NCBI GenBank assembly: GCA_030544235.1 | Contig: JARUPU010000029.1 | Location: 1,550,001-1,614,000, forward strand | Direction: 5' to 3' | Length of the DNA: 64,000 nucleotides | DNA from: Lepturacanthus savala | Taxonomy: Eukaryota; Chordata; Actinopteri; Scombriformes; Trichiuridae | Shown: positions 37,601 through 51,183 of the stretch, piece by piece | Numbering within the stretch: the first letter of the stretch is position 1 | How the letters are laid out: every line of letters starts with the position of its first letter | Notes under the pieces: generated by a model | Databases searched by the model: none | The model's input: only the letters and a program-made list of their open reading frames with translations | What the model was told of the DNA's origin: nothing | Position numbers and translations under genes: made by a program

Positions 37601-40600
37601 AAAAACTTATTTACCTTTTACTTTATGTGAAATGGTATAGTTTTGGATCAGAAATTCACCTGGAAAAGCTATTGTTTTCATGTGGTTTGTGTTTTAAAGT
37701 TTTTATTGCTCCATATGCATTCTCTCGGTCTGAAGAGCCCAAAAAGACAAAAAGTTATATAGGCCTAAATCAGTACAATATTTTTGTAGAAAAACTTATT
37801 CACTTTTACTTTATGTGAAATGGTATAGTTTTGGATCAGAAATTCACCTGGAAAAGCTATTGTTTTCATGTGGTTTGTGTTTTAAAGTTTTTATTGCTCC
37901 ATATGCATTCTCTCGGTCTGAAGAGCACAAAAAGACAAAAAGCTATCTAAGCCTAAATCAGAACAATATTTTTATAGAAAATCTTATTTACCTTTAACTT
38001 TATGTGAAATGGTACAGTTTTGGATCAGAAATTCACCTGGAAAAGCTATTGTTTTCATGTGGTTTGTGTTTTAAAGTTTTTATTGCTCCATATGCATTCT
38101 CTCGGTCTGAAGAGCACAAAAAGACAAAAAGCTATATAAGCCTAAATCAGAACAATATTTTTATAGAAAATCTTATTTACCTTTAACTTTATGTGAAATG
38201 GTACAGTTTTGGATCAGAAATTCACCTGGAAAAGCTATTGTTTTCATCTGGTTTGTGTTTTAAAGTTTTTATTGCTCCATATGCATTCTCTCGGTTGGAA
38301 GAGCACAAAAAGACCAAAAGCTATGTAGGCCTAAATCAGTACAATATTTTTACAGAAAATCTTATTTACCTTTTACTATATGTAAAATGGTATAGTTTTG
38401 GATCAGAAATTCACCTGGAAAAGCTATTGTTTTCATGTGGTTTGTGTTTTAAAGTTTTTATTGCTCCATATGCATTCTCTCGGTCTGAAGAGCCCAAAAA
38501 GACAAAAAGCTATGTAAGCCTAAATCAGAACAATATTTTTATAGAAAATCTTATTTACCTTTAACTCTATGTGAAATGGTATAGTTTTGGATCAGAAATT
38601 CACCTGGAAAAGCTATTGTTTTCATGTGGTTTGTGTTTTAAAGTTTTTATTGCTCCATATGCATTCTCTCGGTCTGAAGAGCCCAAAAAGACAAAAAGCT
38701 ATATAGGCCTAAATCAGTACAATATTTTTATAAAAAAACTTATTTACCTTTTACTTTATGTGAAATGGTATAGTTTTGGATCAGAAATTCACCTGGAAAA
38801 GCTATTGTTTTCATGTGGTTTGTGTTTTAAAGTTTTTATTGCTCCATATGCATTCTCTCGGTCTGAAGAGCCCAAAAAGACAAAAAGTTATATAGGCCTA
38901 AATCAGTACAATATTTTTGTAGAAAAACTTATTCACTTTTACTTTATGTGAAATGGTATAGTTTTGGATCAGAAATTCACCTGGAAAAGCTATTGTTTTC
39001 ATGTGGTTTGTGTTTTAAAGTTTTTATTGCTCCATATGCATTCTCTCGGTCTGAAGAGCACAAAAAGACAAAAAGCTATATAAGCCTAAATCAGAACAAT
39101 ATTTTTATAGAAAATCTTATTTACCTTTAACTTTATGTGAAATGGTACAGTTTTGGATCAGAAATTCACCTGGAAAAGCTATTGTTTTCATCTGGTTTGT
39201 GTTTTAAAGTTTTTATTGCTCCATATGCATTCTCTCGGTTGGAAGAGCACAAAAAGACCAAAAGCTATGTAGGCCTAAATCAGTACAATATTTTTACAGA
39301 AAATCTTATTTACCTTTTACTATATGTAAAATGGTATAGTTTTGGATCAGAAATTCACCTGGAAAAGCTATTGTTTTCATGTGGTTTGTGTTTTAAAGTT
39401 TTTATTGCTCCATATGCATTCTCTCGGTCTGAAGAGCCCAAAAAGACAAAAAGCTATATAGGCCTAAATCAGTACAATATTTTTATAGAAAAACTTATTT
39501 ACCTTTTACTTTATGTGAAATGGTATAGTTTTGGATCAGAAATTCACCTGGAAAAGCTATTGTTTTCATGTGGTTTGTGTTTTAAAGTTTTTATTGCTCC
39601 ATATGCATTCTCTCGGTCTGAAGAGCCCAAAAAGACAAAAAGCTATATAGGCCTAAATCAGTACAATATTTTTATAGAAAAACTAATTTACCTTTTACTT
39701 TATGTGAAATGGTATAGTTTTGGATCAGAAATTCACCTGGAAAAGCTATTGTTTTCATGTGGTTTGTGTTTTGAAGTTTTTATTGCTCCATATGCATTCT
39801 CTCGGTCGGAAGAGCACAAATAGACCAAAAGCTATGTAGGCCTAATCAGTACAATATTTTTACAGAAAATCTTATTTACCTTTTACTATATGTAAAATGG
39901 TATAGTTTTGGATCAGAAATTCACCTGGAAAAGCTATTGTTTTCATGTGGTTTGTGTTTTAAAGTTTTTATTGCTCCATATGCATTCTCTCGGTCTGAAG
40001 AGCCCAAAAAGACAAAAAGCTATATAGGCCTAAATCAGTACAATATTTTTATAGAAAAACTTATTTACCTTTTACTTTATGTGAAATGGTATAGTTTTGG
40101 ATCAGAAATTCACCTGGAAAAGCTATTGTTTTCATGTGGTTTGTGTTTTAAAGTTTTTATTGCTCCATATGCATTCTCTCGGTCTGAAGAGCCCAAAAAG
40201 ACAAAAAGTTATATAGGCCTAAATCAGTACAATATTTTTGTAGAAAAACTTATTCACTTTTACTTTATGTGAAATGGTATAGTTTTGGATCAGAAATTCA
40301 CCTGGAAAAGCTATTGTTTTCATGTGGTTTGTGTTTTAAAGTTTTTATTGCTCCATATGCATTCTCTCGGTCTGAAGAGCACAAAAAGACAAAAAGCTAT
40401 ATAAGCCTAAATCAGATCAATATTTTTATAGAAAATCTTATTTACCTTTAACTTTATGTGAAATGGTACAGTTTTGGATCAGAAATTCACCTGGAAAAGC
40501 TATTGTTTTCATGTGGTTTGTGTTTTAAAGTTTTTATTGCTCCATATGCATTCTCTCGGTCGGAAGAGCACAAATAGACCAAAAGCTATGTAGGCCTAAT

Positions 40601-41640
40601 CAGTACAATATTTTTACAGAAAATCTTATTTACCTTTTACTATATGTAAAATGGTATAGTTTTGGATCAGAAATTCACCTGGAAAAGCTATTGTTTTCAT
40701 GTGGTTTGTGTTTTAAAGTTTTTATTGCTCCATATGCATTCTCTCGGTCTGAAGAGCCCAAAAAGACAAAAAGCTATATAGGCCTAAATCAGTACAATAT
40801 TTTTATAGAAAAACTTATTTACCTTTTACTTTATGTGAAATGGTATAGTTTTGGATCATAAATTCACCTGGAAAAGCTATTGTTTTCATGTGGTTTGTGT
40901 TTTAAAGTTTTTATTGTTCCATATGCATTCTCTCGGTCTGAAGAGCCCAAAAAGACAAAAAGCTATATAGGCCTAAATCAGTACAATATTTTCATAGAAA
41001 AACTTATTTACCTTTTACTTTATGTGAAATGGTATAGTTTTGGATCAGAAATTCACCTGGAAAAGCTATTGTTTTCTTGTGGTTTGTGTTTTAAAGTTTT
41101 TATTGCTCCATAGGCATTCTCTCGGTCTGAAGAGCCCAAAAAGACAAAAAGCTATATAGGCCTAAATCAGTACAATATTTTCATAGAAAAACTTATTTAC
41201 CTTTTACTTTATGTGAAATGGTATAGTTTTGGATCAGAAATTCACCTGGAAAAGCTATTGTTTTCATGTGGTTTGTGTTTTAAAGTTTTTATTGCTCCAT
41301 AGGCATTCTCTCGGTCTGAAGAGCCCAAAAAGACAAAAAGCTATATAGGCCTAAATCAGTACAATATTTTTATAGAAAAACTTATTTACCTTTTACTTTA
41401 TGTGAAATGGTATAGTTTTGGATCAGAAATTCACCTGGAAAAGCTATTGTTTTCATGTGGTTTGTGTTTTAAAGTTTTTATTGCTCCATATGCATTCTCT
41501 CGGTCTGAAGAGCCCAAAAAGACAAAAAGCTATATAGGCCTAAATCAGTACAATATTTTTATAGAAAAACTTATTTACCTTTTACTTTATGTGAAATGGT
41601 ATAGTTTTGGATCAGAAATTCACCTGGAAAAGCTATTGTT
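37600..41640 (+). repeat. Mosaic block of HOR modules
   Basis: The order is approximately v i i r n a v i r a a s, a-v-i-s, a a t t a. It contains a doubled i pair (about 37817-38194), the first with a private CTATCTAAGCC. Other private marks are TTTTTATAAAAAAAC near 38732, GGATCATAAATTC near 40856 with an in-frame TAA, and ATTGTTCC near 40915. There is no sequence other than satellite. Confidence 0.8.
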
Positions 41641-42157
41641 TTCATGTGGTTTGTGTTTTAAAGTTTTTATTGCTCCATATGCATTCTCTCGGTCTGAAGA
41701 GCCCAAAAAGACAAAAAGCTATATAGGCCTAAATCAGTACAATATTTTCATAGAAAAACTTATTTACCTTTTACTTTATGTGAAATGGTATAGTTTTGGA
41801 TCAGAAATTCACCTGGAAAAGCTATTGTTTTCTTGTGGTTTGTGTTTTAAAGTTTTTATTGCTCCATAGGCATTCTCTCGGTCTGAAGAGCCCAAAAAGA
41901 CAAAAAGCTATATAGGCCTAAATCAGTACAATATTTTCATAGAAAAACTTATTTACCTTTTACTTTATGTGAAATGGTATAGTTTTGGATCAGAAATTCA
42001 CCTGGAAAAGCTATTGTTTTCATGTGGTTTGTGTTTTAAAGTTTTTATTGCTCCATAGGCATTCTCTCGGTCTGAAGAGCCCAAAAAGACAAAAAGCTAT
42101 ATAGGCCTAAATCAGTACAATATTTTTATAGAAAAACTTATTTACCTTTTACTTTAT

Positions 42158-43600
42158 GTGAAATGGTATAGTTTTGGATCAGAAATTCACCTGGAAAAGC
42201 TATTGTTTTCATGTGGTTTGTGTTTTAAAGTTTTTATTGCTCCATATGCATTCTCTCGGTCTGAAGAGCCCAAAAAGACAAAAAGCTATATAGGCCTAAA
42301 TCAGTACAATATTTTTACAAAAAAACTTATTTACCTTTTATTTTATGTGAAATGGTATAGTTTTGGATCAGAAATTCACCTGGAAAAGCTATTGTTTTCA
42401 TGTGGTTTGTGTTTTAAAGTTTTTATTGCTCCATATGCATTTTCTCGGTCTGAAGAGAACAAAAAGACAAAAAGCTATGTAAGCCTAAATCAGAACAATA
42501 TTTTTATAGAAAATCTCATTTACCTTTTACTTTATGTGAAATGGTATAGTTTTGGATCAGAAATTCACCTGGAAAAGCTATTGTTTTCATGTGGTTTGTG
42601 TTTTAAAGTTTTTATTGCTCCATATGCATTCTCTCGGTCTGAAGAGCCCAAAAAGACAAAAAGCTATATAGGCCTAAATCAGTACAATATTTTCATAGAA
42701 AAACTTATTTACCTTTTACTTTATGTGAAATGGTATAGTTTTGGATCAGAAATTCACCTGGAAAAGCTATTGTTTTCATGTGGTTTGTGTTTTAAAGTTT
42801 TTATTGCTCCATATGCATTCTCTCGGTTGGAAGAGCACAAAAAGACCAAAAGCTATGTAGGCCTAAATCAGTACAATATTTTTACAGAAAATCTTATTTA
42901 CCTTTTACTATATGTAAAATGGTATAGTTTTGGATCAGAAATTCACCTGGAAAAGCTATTGTTTTCATGTGGTTTGTGTTTTAAAGTTTTTATTGCTCCA
43001 TATGCATTCTCTCGGTCTGAAGAGCCCAAAAAGACAAAAAGCTATATAGGCCTAAATCAGTACAATATTTTTATAGAAAAACTTATTTACCTTTTACTTT
43101 ATGTGAAATGGTATAGTTTTGGATCAGAAATTCACCTGGAAAAGCTATTGTTTTCATGTGGTTTGTGTTTTAAAGTTTTTATTGCTCCATATGCATTCTC
43201 TCGGTCTGAAGAGCCCAAAAAGACAAAAAGTTATATAGGCCTAAATCAGTACAATATTTTTATAGAAAAACTTATTTACCTTTTACTTTATGTGAAATGG
43301 TATAGTTTTGGATCAGAAATTCACCTGGAAAAGCTATTGTTTTCATGTGGTTTGTGTTTTAAAGTTTTTATTGCTCCATATGCATTCTCTCGGTCTGAAG
43401 AGCCCAAAAAGACAAAAAGCTATATAGGCCTAAATCAGTACAATATTTTTATAGAAAAACTAATTTACCTTTTACTTTATGTGAAATGGTATAGTTTTGG
43501 ATCAGAAATTCACCTGGAAAAGCTATTGTTTTCATGTGGTTTGTGTTTTGAAGTTTTTATTGCTCCATATGCATTCTCTCGGTCGGAAGAGCACAAATAG
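42158..43600 (+). other. Satellite open frame (480 codons), not called a gene
   Basis: The frame runs from a k monomer to the TAG in AAATAG of the s monomer. A relative of the same length lies 3968 bp downstream at 46126-47568. Both ends are set by subtype-specific stops (CCATAGG upstream, AAATAG downstream), so the length reflects HOR order. Confidence 0.82.
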
Positions 43601-46125
43601 ACCAAAAGCTATGTAGGCCTAATCAGTACAATATTTTTACAGAAAATCTGATTTACCTTTTACTATATGTAAAATGGTATAGTTTTGGATCAGAAATTCA
43701 CCTGGAAAAGCTATTGTTTTCATGTGGTTTGTGTTTTAAAGTTTTTATTGCTCCATATGCATTCTCTCGGTCTGAAGAGCCCAAAAAGACAAAAAGCTAT
43801 ATAGGCCTAAATCAGTACAATATTTTTATAGAAAAACTTATTTACCTTTTACTTTATGTGAAATGGTATAGTTTTGGATCAGAAATTCACCTGGAAAAGC
43901 TATTGTTTTCATGTGGTTTGTGTTTTAAAGTTTTTATTGCTCCATATGCATTCTCTCGGTCTGAAGAGCCCAAAAAGACAAAAAGCTATATAGGCCTAAA
44001 TCAGTACAATATTTTTATAGAAAAACTTATTTACCTTTTACTTTATGTGAAATGGTATAGTTTTGGATCAGAAATTCACCTGGAAAAGCTATTGTTTTCA
44101 TGTGGTTTGTGTTTTAAAGTTTTTATTGCTCCATATGCATTCTCTCGGTCTGAAGAGCCCAAAAAGACAAAAAGCTATATAGGCCTAAATCAGTACAATA
44201 TTTTCATAGAAAAACTTATTTACCTTTTACTTTATGTGAAATGGTATAGTTTTGGATCAGAAATTCACCTGGAAAAGCTATTGTTTTCTTGTGGTTTGTG
44301 TTTTAAAGTTTTTATTGCTCCATAGGCATTCTCTCGGTCTGAAGAGCCCAAAAAGACAAAAAGCTATATAGGCCTAAATCAGTACAATATTTTCATAGAA
44401 AAACTTATTTACCTTTTACTTTATGTGAAATGGTATAGTTTTGGATCAGAAATTCACCTGGAAAAGCTATTGTTTTCATGTGGTTTGTGTTTTAAAGTTT
44501 TTATTGCTCCATAGGCATTCTCTCGGTCTGAAGAGCCCAAAAAGACAAAAAGCTATATAGGCCTAAATCAGTACAATATTTTTATAGAAAAACTTATTTA
44601 CCTTTTACTTTATGTGAAATGGTATAGTTTTGGATCAGAAATTCACCTGGAAAAGCTATTGTTTTCATGTGGTTTGTGTTTTAAAGTTTTTATTGCTCCA
44701 TATGCATTCTCTCGGTCTGAAGAGCCCAAAAAGACAAAAAGCTATATAGGCCTAAATCAGTACAATATTTTTACAAAAAAACGTATTTACCTTTTATTTT
44801 ATGTGAAATGGTATAGTTTTGGATCAGAAATTCACCTGGAAAAGCTATTGTTTTCATGTGGTTTGTGTTTTAAAGTTTTTATTGCTCCATATGCATTCTC
44901 TCGGTTGGAAGAGCACAAAAAGACCAAAAGCTATGTAGGCCTAAATCAGTACAATATTTTTACAGAAAATCTTATTTACCTTTTACTATATGTAAAATGG
45001 TATAGTTTTGGATCAGAAATTCACCTGGAAAAGCTATTGTTTTCATGTGGTTTGTGTTTTAAAGTTTTTATTGCTCCATATGCATTCTCTCGGTCTGAAG
45101 AGCCCAAAAAGACAAAAAGCTATATAGGCCTAAATCAGTACAATATTTTTATAGAAAAACTTATTTACCTTTTACTTTATGTGAAATGGTATAGTTTTGG
45201 ATCAGAAATTCACCTGGAAAAGCTATTGTTTTCATGTGGTTTGTGTTTTAAAGTTTTTATTGCTCCATATGCATTCTCTCGGTCTGAAGAGCCCAAAAAG
45301 ACAAAAAGTTATATAGGCCTAAATCAGTACAATATTTTTATAGAAAAACTTATTTACCTTTTACTTTATGTGAAATGGTATAGTTTTGGATCAGAAATTC
45401 ACCTGGAAAAGCTATTGTTTTCATGTGGTTTGTGTTTTAAAGTTTTTATTGCTCCATATGCATTCTCTCGGTCTGAAGAGCCCAAAAAGACAAAAAGCTA
45501 TATAGGCCTAAATCAGTACAATATTTTTATAGAAAAACTAATTTACCTTTTACTTTATGTGAAATGGTATAGTTTTGGATCAGAAATTCACCTGGAAAAG
45601 CTATTGTTTTCATGTGGTTTGTGTTTTGAAGTTTTTATTGCTCCATATGCATTCTCTCGGTCTGAAGAGCCCAAAAAGACAAAAAGCTATATAGGCCTAA
45701 ATCAGTACAATATTTTCATAGAAAAACTTATTTACCTTTTACTTTATGTGAAATGGTATAGTTTTGGATCAGAAATTCACCTGGAAAAGCTATTGTTTTC
45801 TTGTGGTTTGTGTTTTAAAGTTTTTATTGCTCCATAGGCATTCTCTCGGTCTGAAGAGCCCAAAAAGACAAAAAGCTATATAGGCCTAAATCAGTACAAT
45901 ATTTTCATAGAAAAACTTATTTACCTTTTACTTTATGTGAAATGGTATAGTTTTGGATCAGAAATTCACCTGGAAAAGCTATTGTTTTCATGTGGTTTGT
46001 GTTTTAAAGTTTTTATTGCTCCATAGGCATTCTCTCGGTCTGAAGAGCCCAAAAAGACAAAAAGCTATATAGGCCTAAATCAGTACAATATTTTTATAGA
46101 AAAACTTATTTACCTTTTACTTTAT

Positions 46126-47568
46126 GTGAAATGGTATAGTTTTGGATCAGAAATTCACCTGGAAAAGCTATTGTTTTCATGTGGTTTGTGTTTTAAAGTT
46201 TTTATTGCTCCATATGCATTCTCTCGGTCTGAAGAGCCCAAAAAGACAAAAAGCTATATAGGCCTAAATCAGTACAATATTTTTACAAAAAAACGTATTT
46301 ACCTTTTATTTTATGTGAAATGGTATAGTTTTGGATCAGAAATTCACCTGGAAAAGCTATTGTTTTCATGTGGTTTGTGTTTTAAAGTTTTTATTGCTCC
46401 ATATGCATTTTCTCGGTCTGAAGAGAACAAAAAGACAAAAAGCTATGTAAGCCTAAATCAGAACAATATTTTTATAGAAAATCTCATTTACCTTTTACTT
46501 TATGTGAAATGGTATAGTTTTGGATCAGAAATTCACCTGGAAAAGCTATTGTTTTCATGTGGTTTGTGTTTTAAAGTTTTTATTGCTCCATATGCATTCT
46601 CTCGGTCTGAAGAGCCCAAAAAGACAAAAAGCTATATAGGCCTAAATCAGTACAATATTTTCATAGAAAAACTTATTTACCTTTTACTTTATGTGAAATG
46701 GTATAGTTTTGGATCAGAAATTCACCTGGAAAAGCTATTGTTTTCATGTGGTTTGTGTTTTAAAGTTTTTATTGCTCCATATGCATTCTCTCGGTTGGAA
46801 GAGCACAAAAAGACCAAAAGCTATGTAGGCCTAAATCAGTACAATATTTTTACAGAAAATCTTATTTACCTTTTACTATATGTAAAATGGTATAGTTTTG
46901 GATCAGAAATTCACCTGGAAAAGCTATTGTTTTCATGTGGTTTGTGTTTTAAAGTTTTTATTGCTCCATATGCATTCTCTCGGTCTGAAGAGCCCAAAAA
47001 GACAAAAAGCTATATAGGCCTAAATCAGTACAATATTTTTATAGAAAAACTTATTTACCTTTTACTTTATGTGAAATGGTATAGTTTTGGATCAGAAATT
47101 CACCTGGAAAAGCTATTGTTTTCATGTGGTTTGTGTTTTAAAGTTTTTATTGCTCCATATGCATTCTCTCGGTCTGAAGAGCCCAAAAAGACAAAAAGTT
47201 ATATAGGCCTAAATCAGTACAATATTTTTATAGAAAAACTTATTTACCTTTTACTTTATGTGAAATGGTATAGTTTTGGATCAGAAATTCACCTGGAAAA
47301 GCTATTGTTTTCATGTGGTTTGTGTTTTAAAGTTTTTATTGCTCCATATGCATTCTCTCGGTCTGAAGAGCCCAAAAAGACAAAAAGCTATATAGGCCTA
47401 AATCAGTACAATATTTTTATAGAAAAACTAATTTACCTTTTACTTTATGTGAAATGGTATAGTTTTGGATCAGAAATTCACCTGGAAAAGCTATTGTTTT
47501 CATGTGGTTTGTGTTTTGAAGTTTTTATTGCTCCATATGCATTCTCTCGGTCGGAAGAGCACAAATAG
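46126..47568 (+). other. Satellite open frame (480 codons), not called a gene
   Basis: This copy of the frame at 42158-43600 differs visibly in the k monomer, with AAACGTATTT (arginine codon) in place of AAACTTATTT. It is bounded by the same subtype stops and has no ATG start. Confidence 0.82.
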
Positions 47569-47749
47569 ACCAAAAGCTATGTAGGCCTAATCAGTACAAT
47601 ATTTTTACAGAAAATCTGATTTACCTTTTACTATATGTAAAATGGTATAGTTTTGGATCAGAAATTCACCTGGAAAAGCTATTGTTTTCATGTGGTTTGT
47701 GTTTTAAAGTTTTTATTGCTCCATATGCATTCTCTCGGTCTGAAGAGCC

Positions 47750-50700
47750 CAAAAAGACAAAAAGTTATATAGGCCTAAATCAGTACAATATTTTTGTAGA
47801 AAAACTTATTCACTTTTACTTTATGTGAAATGGTATAGTTTTGGATCAGAAATTCACCTGGAAAAGCTATTGTTTTCATGTGGTTTGTGTTTTAAAGTTT
47901 TTATTGCTCCATATGCATTCTCTCGGTCTGAAGAGCACAAAAAGACAAAAAGCTATATAAGCCTAAATCAGATCAATATTTTTATAGAAAATCTTATTTA
48001 CCTTTAACTTTATGTGAAATGGTACAGTTTTGGATCAGAAATTCACCTGGAAAAGCTATTGTTTTCATGTGGTTTGTGTTTTAAAGTTTTTATTGCTCCA
48101 TATGCATTCTCTCGGTCGGAAGAGCACAAATAGACCAAAAGCTATGTAGGCCTAATCAGTACAATATTTTTACAGAAAATCTTATTTACCTTTTACTATA
48201 TGTAAAATGGTATAGTTTTGGATCAGAAATTCACCTGGAAAAGCTATTGTTTTCATGTGGTTTGTGTTTTAAAGTTTTTATTGCTCCATATGCATTCTCT
48301 CGGTCTGAAGAGCCCAAAAAGACAAAAAGCTATATAGGCCTAAATCAGTACAATATTTTTATAGAAAAACTTATTTACCTTTTACTTTATGTGAAATGGT
48401 ATAGTTTTGGATCAGAAATTCACCTGGAAAAGCTATTGTTTTCATGTGGTTTGTGTTTTAAAGTTTTTATTGCTCCATATGCATTCTCTCGGTCTGAAGA
48501 GCCCAAAAAGACAAAAAGCTATATAGGCCTAAATCAGTACAATATTTTCATAGAAAAACTTATTTACCTTTTACTTTATGTGAAATGGTATAGTTTTGGA
48601 TCAGAAATTCACCTGGAAAAGCTATTGTTTTCTTGTGGTTTGTGTTTTAAAGTTTTTATTGCTCCATAGGCATTCTCTCGGTCTGAAGAGCCCAAAAAGA
48701 CAAAAAGCTATATAGGCCTAAATCAGTACAATATTTTCATAGAAAAACTTATTTACCTTTTACTTTATGTGAAATGGTATAGTTTTGGATCAGAAATTCA
48801 CCTGGAAAAGCTATTGTTTTCATGTGGTTTGTGTTTTAAAGTTTTTATTGCTCCATATGCATTCTCTCGGTCGGAAGAGCACAAATAGACCAAAAGCTAT
48901 GTAGGCCTAATCAGTACAATATTTTTACAGAAAATCTTATTTACCTTTTACTATATGTAAAATGGTATAGTTTTGGATCAGAAATTCACCTGGAAAAGCT
49001 ATTGTTTTCATGTGGTTTGTGTTTTAAAGTTTTTATTGCTCCATATGCATTCTCTCGGTCTGAAGAGCCCAAAAAGACAAAAAGCTATATAGGCCTAAAT
49101 CAGTACAATATTTTTATAGAAAAACTTATTTACCTTTTACTTTATGTGAAATGGTATAGTTTTGGATCAGAAATTCACCTGGAAAAGCTATTGTTTTCAT
49201 GTGGTTTGTGTTTTAAAGTTTTTATTGCTCCATAGGCATTCTCTCGGTCTGAAGAGCCCAAAAAGACAAAAAGCTATATAGGCCTAAATCAGTACAATAT
49301 TTTTATAGAAAAACTTATTTACCTTTTACTTTATGTGAAATGGTATAGTTTTGGATCAGAAATTCACCTGGAAAAGCTATTGTTTTCATGTGGTTTGTGT
49401 TTTAAAGTTTTTATTGCTCCATATGCATTCTCTCGGTCTGAAGAGCCCAAAAAGACAAAAAGCTATATAGGCCTAAATCAGTACAATATTTTTACAAAAA
49501 AACGTATTTACCTTTTATTTTATGTGAAATGGTATAGTTTTGGATTAGAAATTCACCTGGAAAAGCTATTGTTTTCATGTGGTTTGTGTTTTAAAGTTTT
49601 TATTGCTCCATATGCATTTTCTCGGTCTGAAGAGAACAAAAAGACAAAAAGCTATGTAAGCCTAAATCAGAACAATATTTTTATAGAAAATCTCATTTAC
49701 CTTTTACTTTATGTGAAATGGTATAGTTTTGGATCAGAAATTCACCTGGAAAAGCTACTGTTTTCATGTGGTTTGTGTTTTAAAGTTTTTATTGCTCCAT
49801 ATGCATTCTCTCGGTCTGAAGAGCCCAAAAAGACAAAAAGCTATATAGGCCTAAATCAGTACAATATTTTCATAGAAAAACTTATTTACCTTTTACTTTA
49901 TGTGAAATGGTATAGTTTTGGATCAGAAATTCACCTGGAAAAGCTATTGTTTTCATGTGGTTTGTGTTTTAAAGTTTTTATTGCTCCATATGCATTCTCT
50001 CGGTCTGAAGAGAACAAAAAGACAAAAAGCTATGTAAGCCTAAATCAGTACAATATTTTTACAGAAAATCTTATCTACCTTTTACTATATGTAAAATGGT
50101 ATAGTTTTGGATCAGAAATTCACCTGGAAAAGCTATTGTTTTCATGTGGTTTGTGTTTTAAAGTTTTTATTGCTCCATATGCATTCTCTCGGTCTGAAGA
50201 GAACAAAAAGACAAAAAGCTATGTAAGCCTAAATCAGTACAATATTTTCATAGAAAAACTTATTTACCTTTTACTTTATGTGAAATGGTATAGTTTTGGA
50301 TCAGAAATTCACCTGGAAAAGCTATTGTTTTCATGTGGTTTGTGTTTTAAAGTTTTTATTGCTCCATATGCATTCTCTCAGTCTGAAGAGAACAAAAAGA
50401 CAAAAAGCTATGTAAGCCTAAATCAGAACAATATTTTTATAGAAAATCTTATTTACCTTTTACTTTATGTGAAATGGTATAGTTTTGGATCAGAAATTCA
50501 CCTGGAAAAGCTATTGTTTTCATGTGGTTTGTGTTTTAAAGTTTTTATTGCTCCATATGCATTCTCTCGGTCTGAAGAGCCCAAAAAGACAAAAAGCTAT
50601 ATAGGCCTAAATCAGTACAATATTTTTACAAAAAAACTTATTTACCTTTTATTTTATGTGAAATGGTATAGTTTTGGATCAGAAATTCACCTGGAAAAGC

Positions 50701-51147
50701 TATTGTTTTCATGTGGTTTGTGTTTTAAAGTTTTTATTGCTCCATATGCATTCTCTCGGTCTGAAGAGCCCAAAAAGACAAAAAGCTATATAGGCCTAAA
50801 TCAGTACAATATTTTCATAGAAAAACTTATTTACCTTTTACTTTATGTGAAATGGTATAGTTTTGGATCAGAAATTCACCTGGAAAAGCTATTGTTTTCA
50901 TGAGGTTTGTGTTTTAAAGTTTTTATTGCTCCATATGCATTCTCTCGGTCTGAAGAGCCCAAAAAGACAAAAAGCTATATAGGCCTAAATCAGTACAATA
51001 TTTTTATAGAAAAACTTATTTACCTTTTACTTTATGTGAAATGGTATAGTTTTGGATCAGAAATTCACTTGGAAAAGCTATTGTTTTCAATGTGGTTTGT
51101 GTTTTAAAGTTTTTATTGCTCCATATGCATTCTCTCGGTCTGAAGAG
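47750..51147 (+). repeat. Block with v-i-s, isolated t-k and an x-rich run
   Basis: After v i s a a t a/s and a t k comes a run of monomers with GAGAACAAAAAG and ATGTAAGCC (about 49526-50450), one of them marked CTCAGTCTG. Private marks are GGATTAGAAATTC near 49544 and AAGCTACTG near 49753. TCATGAGG at about 50900 gives a TGA. The run from 49335 on matches 57644 onward at +8309 bp. Confidence 0.8.
49335..50903 (+). other. Satellite open frame (522 codons), not called a gene
   Basis: This open stretch of about 8.3 units ends at the TGA in TCATGAGG. It reads through k, x and x-like monomers with GAGAAC, which lack the usual stops. The related frame at 57644-59212 has the same length and the same end. 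There is no in-frame ATG, no promoter I can support and no unique flanking sequence. Confidence 0.82.
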
Positions 51148-51183
51148 CCCAAAAAGACAAAAAGCTATATAGGCCTAAATCAG
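50994..51183 (+). repeat. 190-bp monomer with one inserted A (first of two)
   Basis: TTTTCAATGTGG at about 51087-51096 has one more A than TTTTCATGTGG, making a 190-bp interval and shifting the periodic frame. The only other case is at about 59398, exactly 8309 bp further, so the two are copies of one event. Confidence 0.85.

Larger units (their letters stand above)
41640..47750 (+). repeat. 3968-bp spaced HOR pair with 1512-bp inner repeat
   Basis: The run a t t k x a r a a a s occupies about 41640-43700 and again about 45610-47670, 3968 bp apart (21 x 189 minus 1). Between them lies a a a t t k r a a a. The t-t-k run at 44238-44805 recurs 1512 bp (8 monomers) further on. Both s copies have the mark AAATCTGATTTACC (43648 and 47616), and both nearby k copies have AAACGTATTT. 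Confidence 0.82.
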
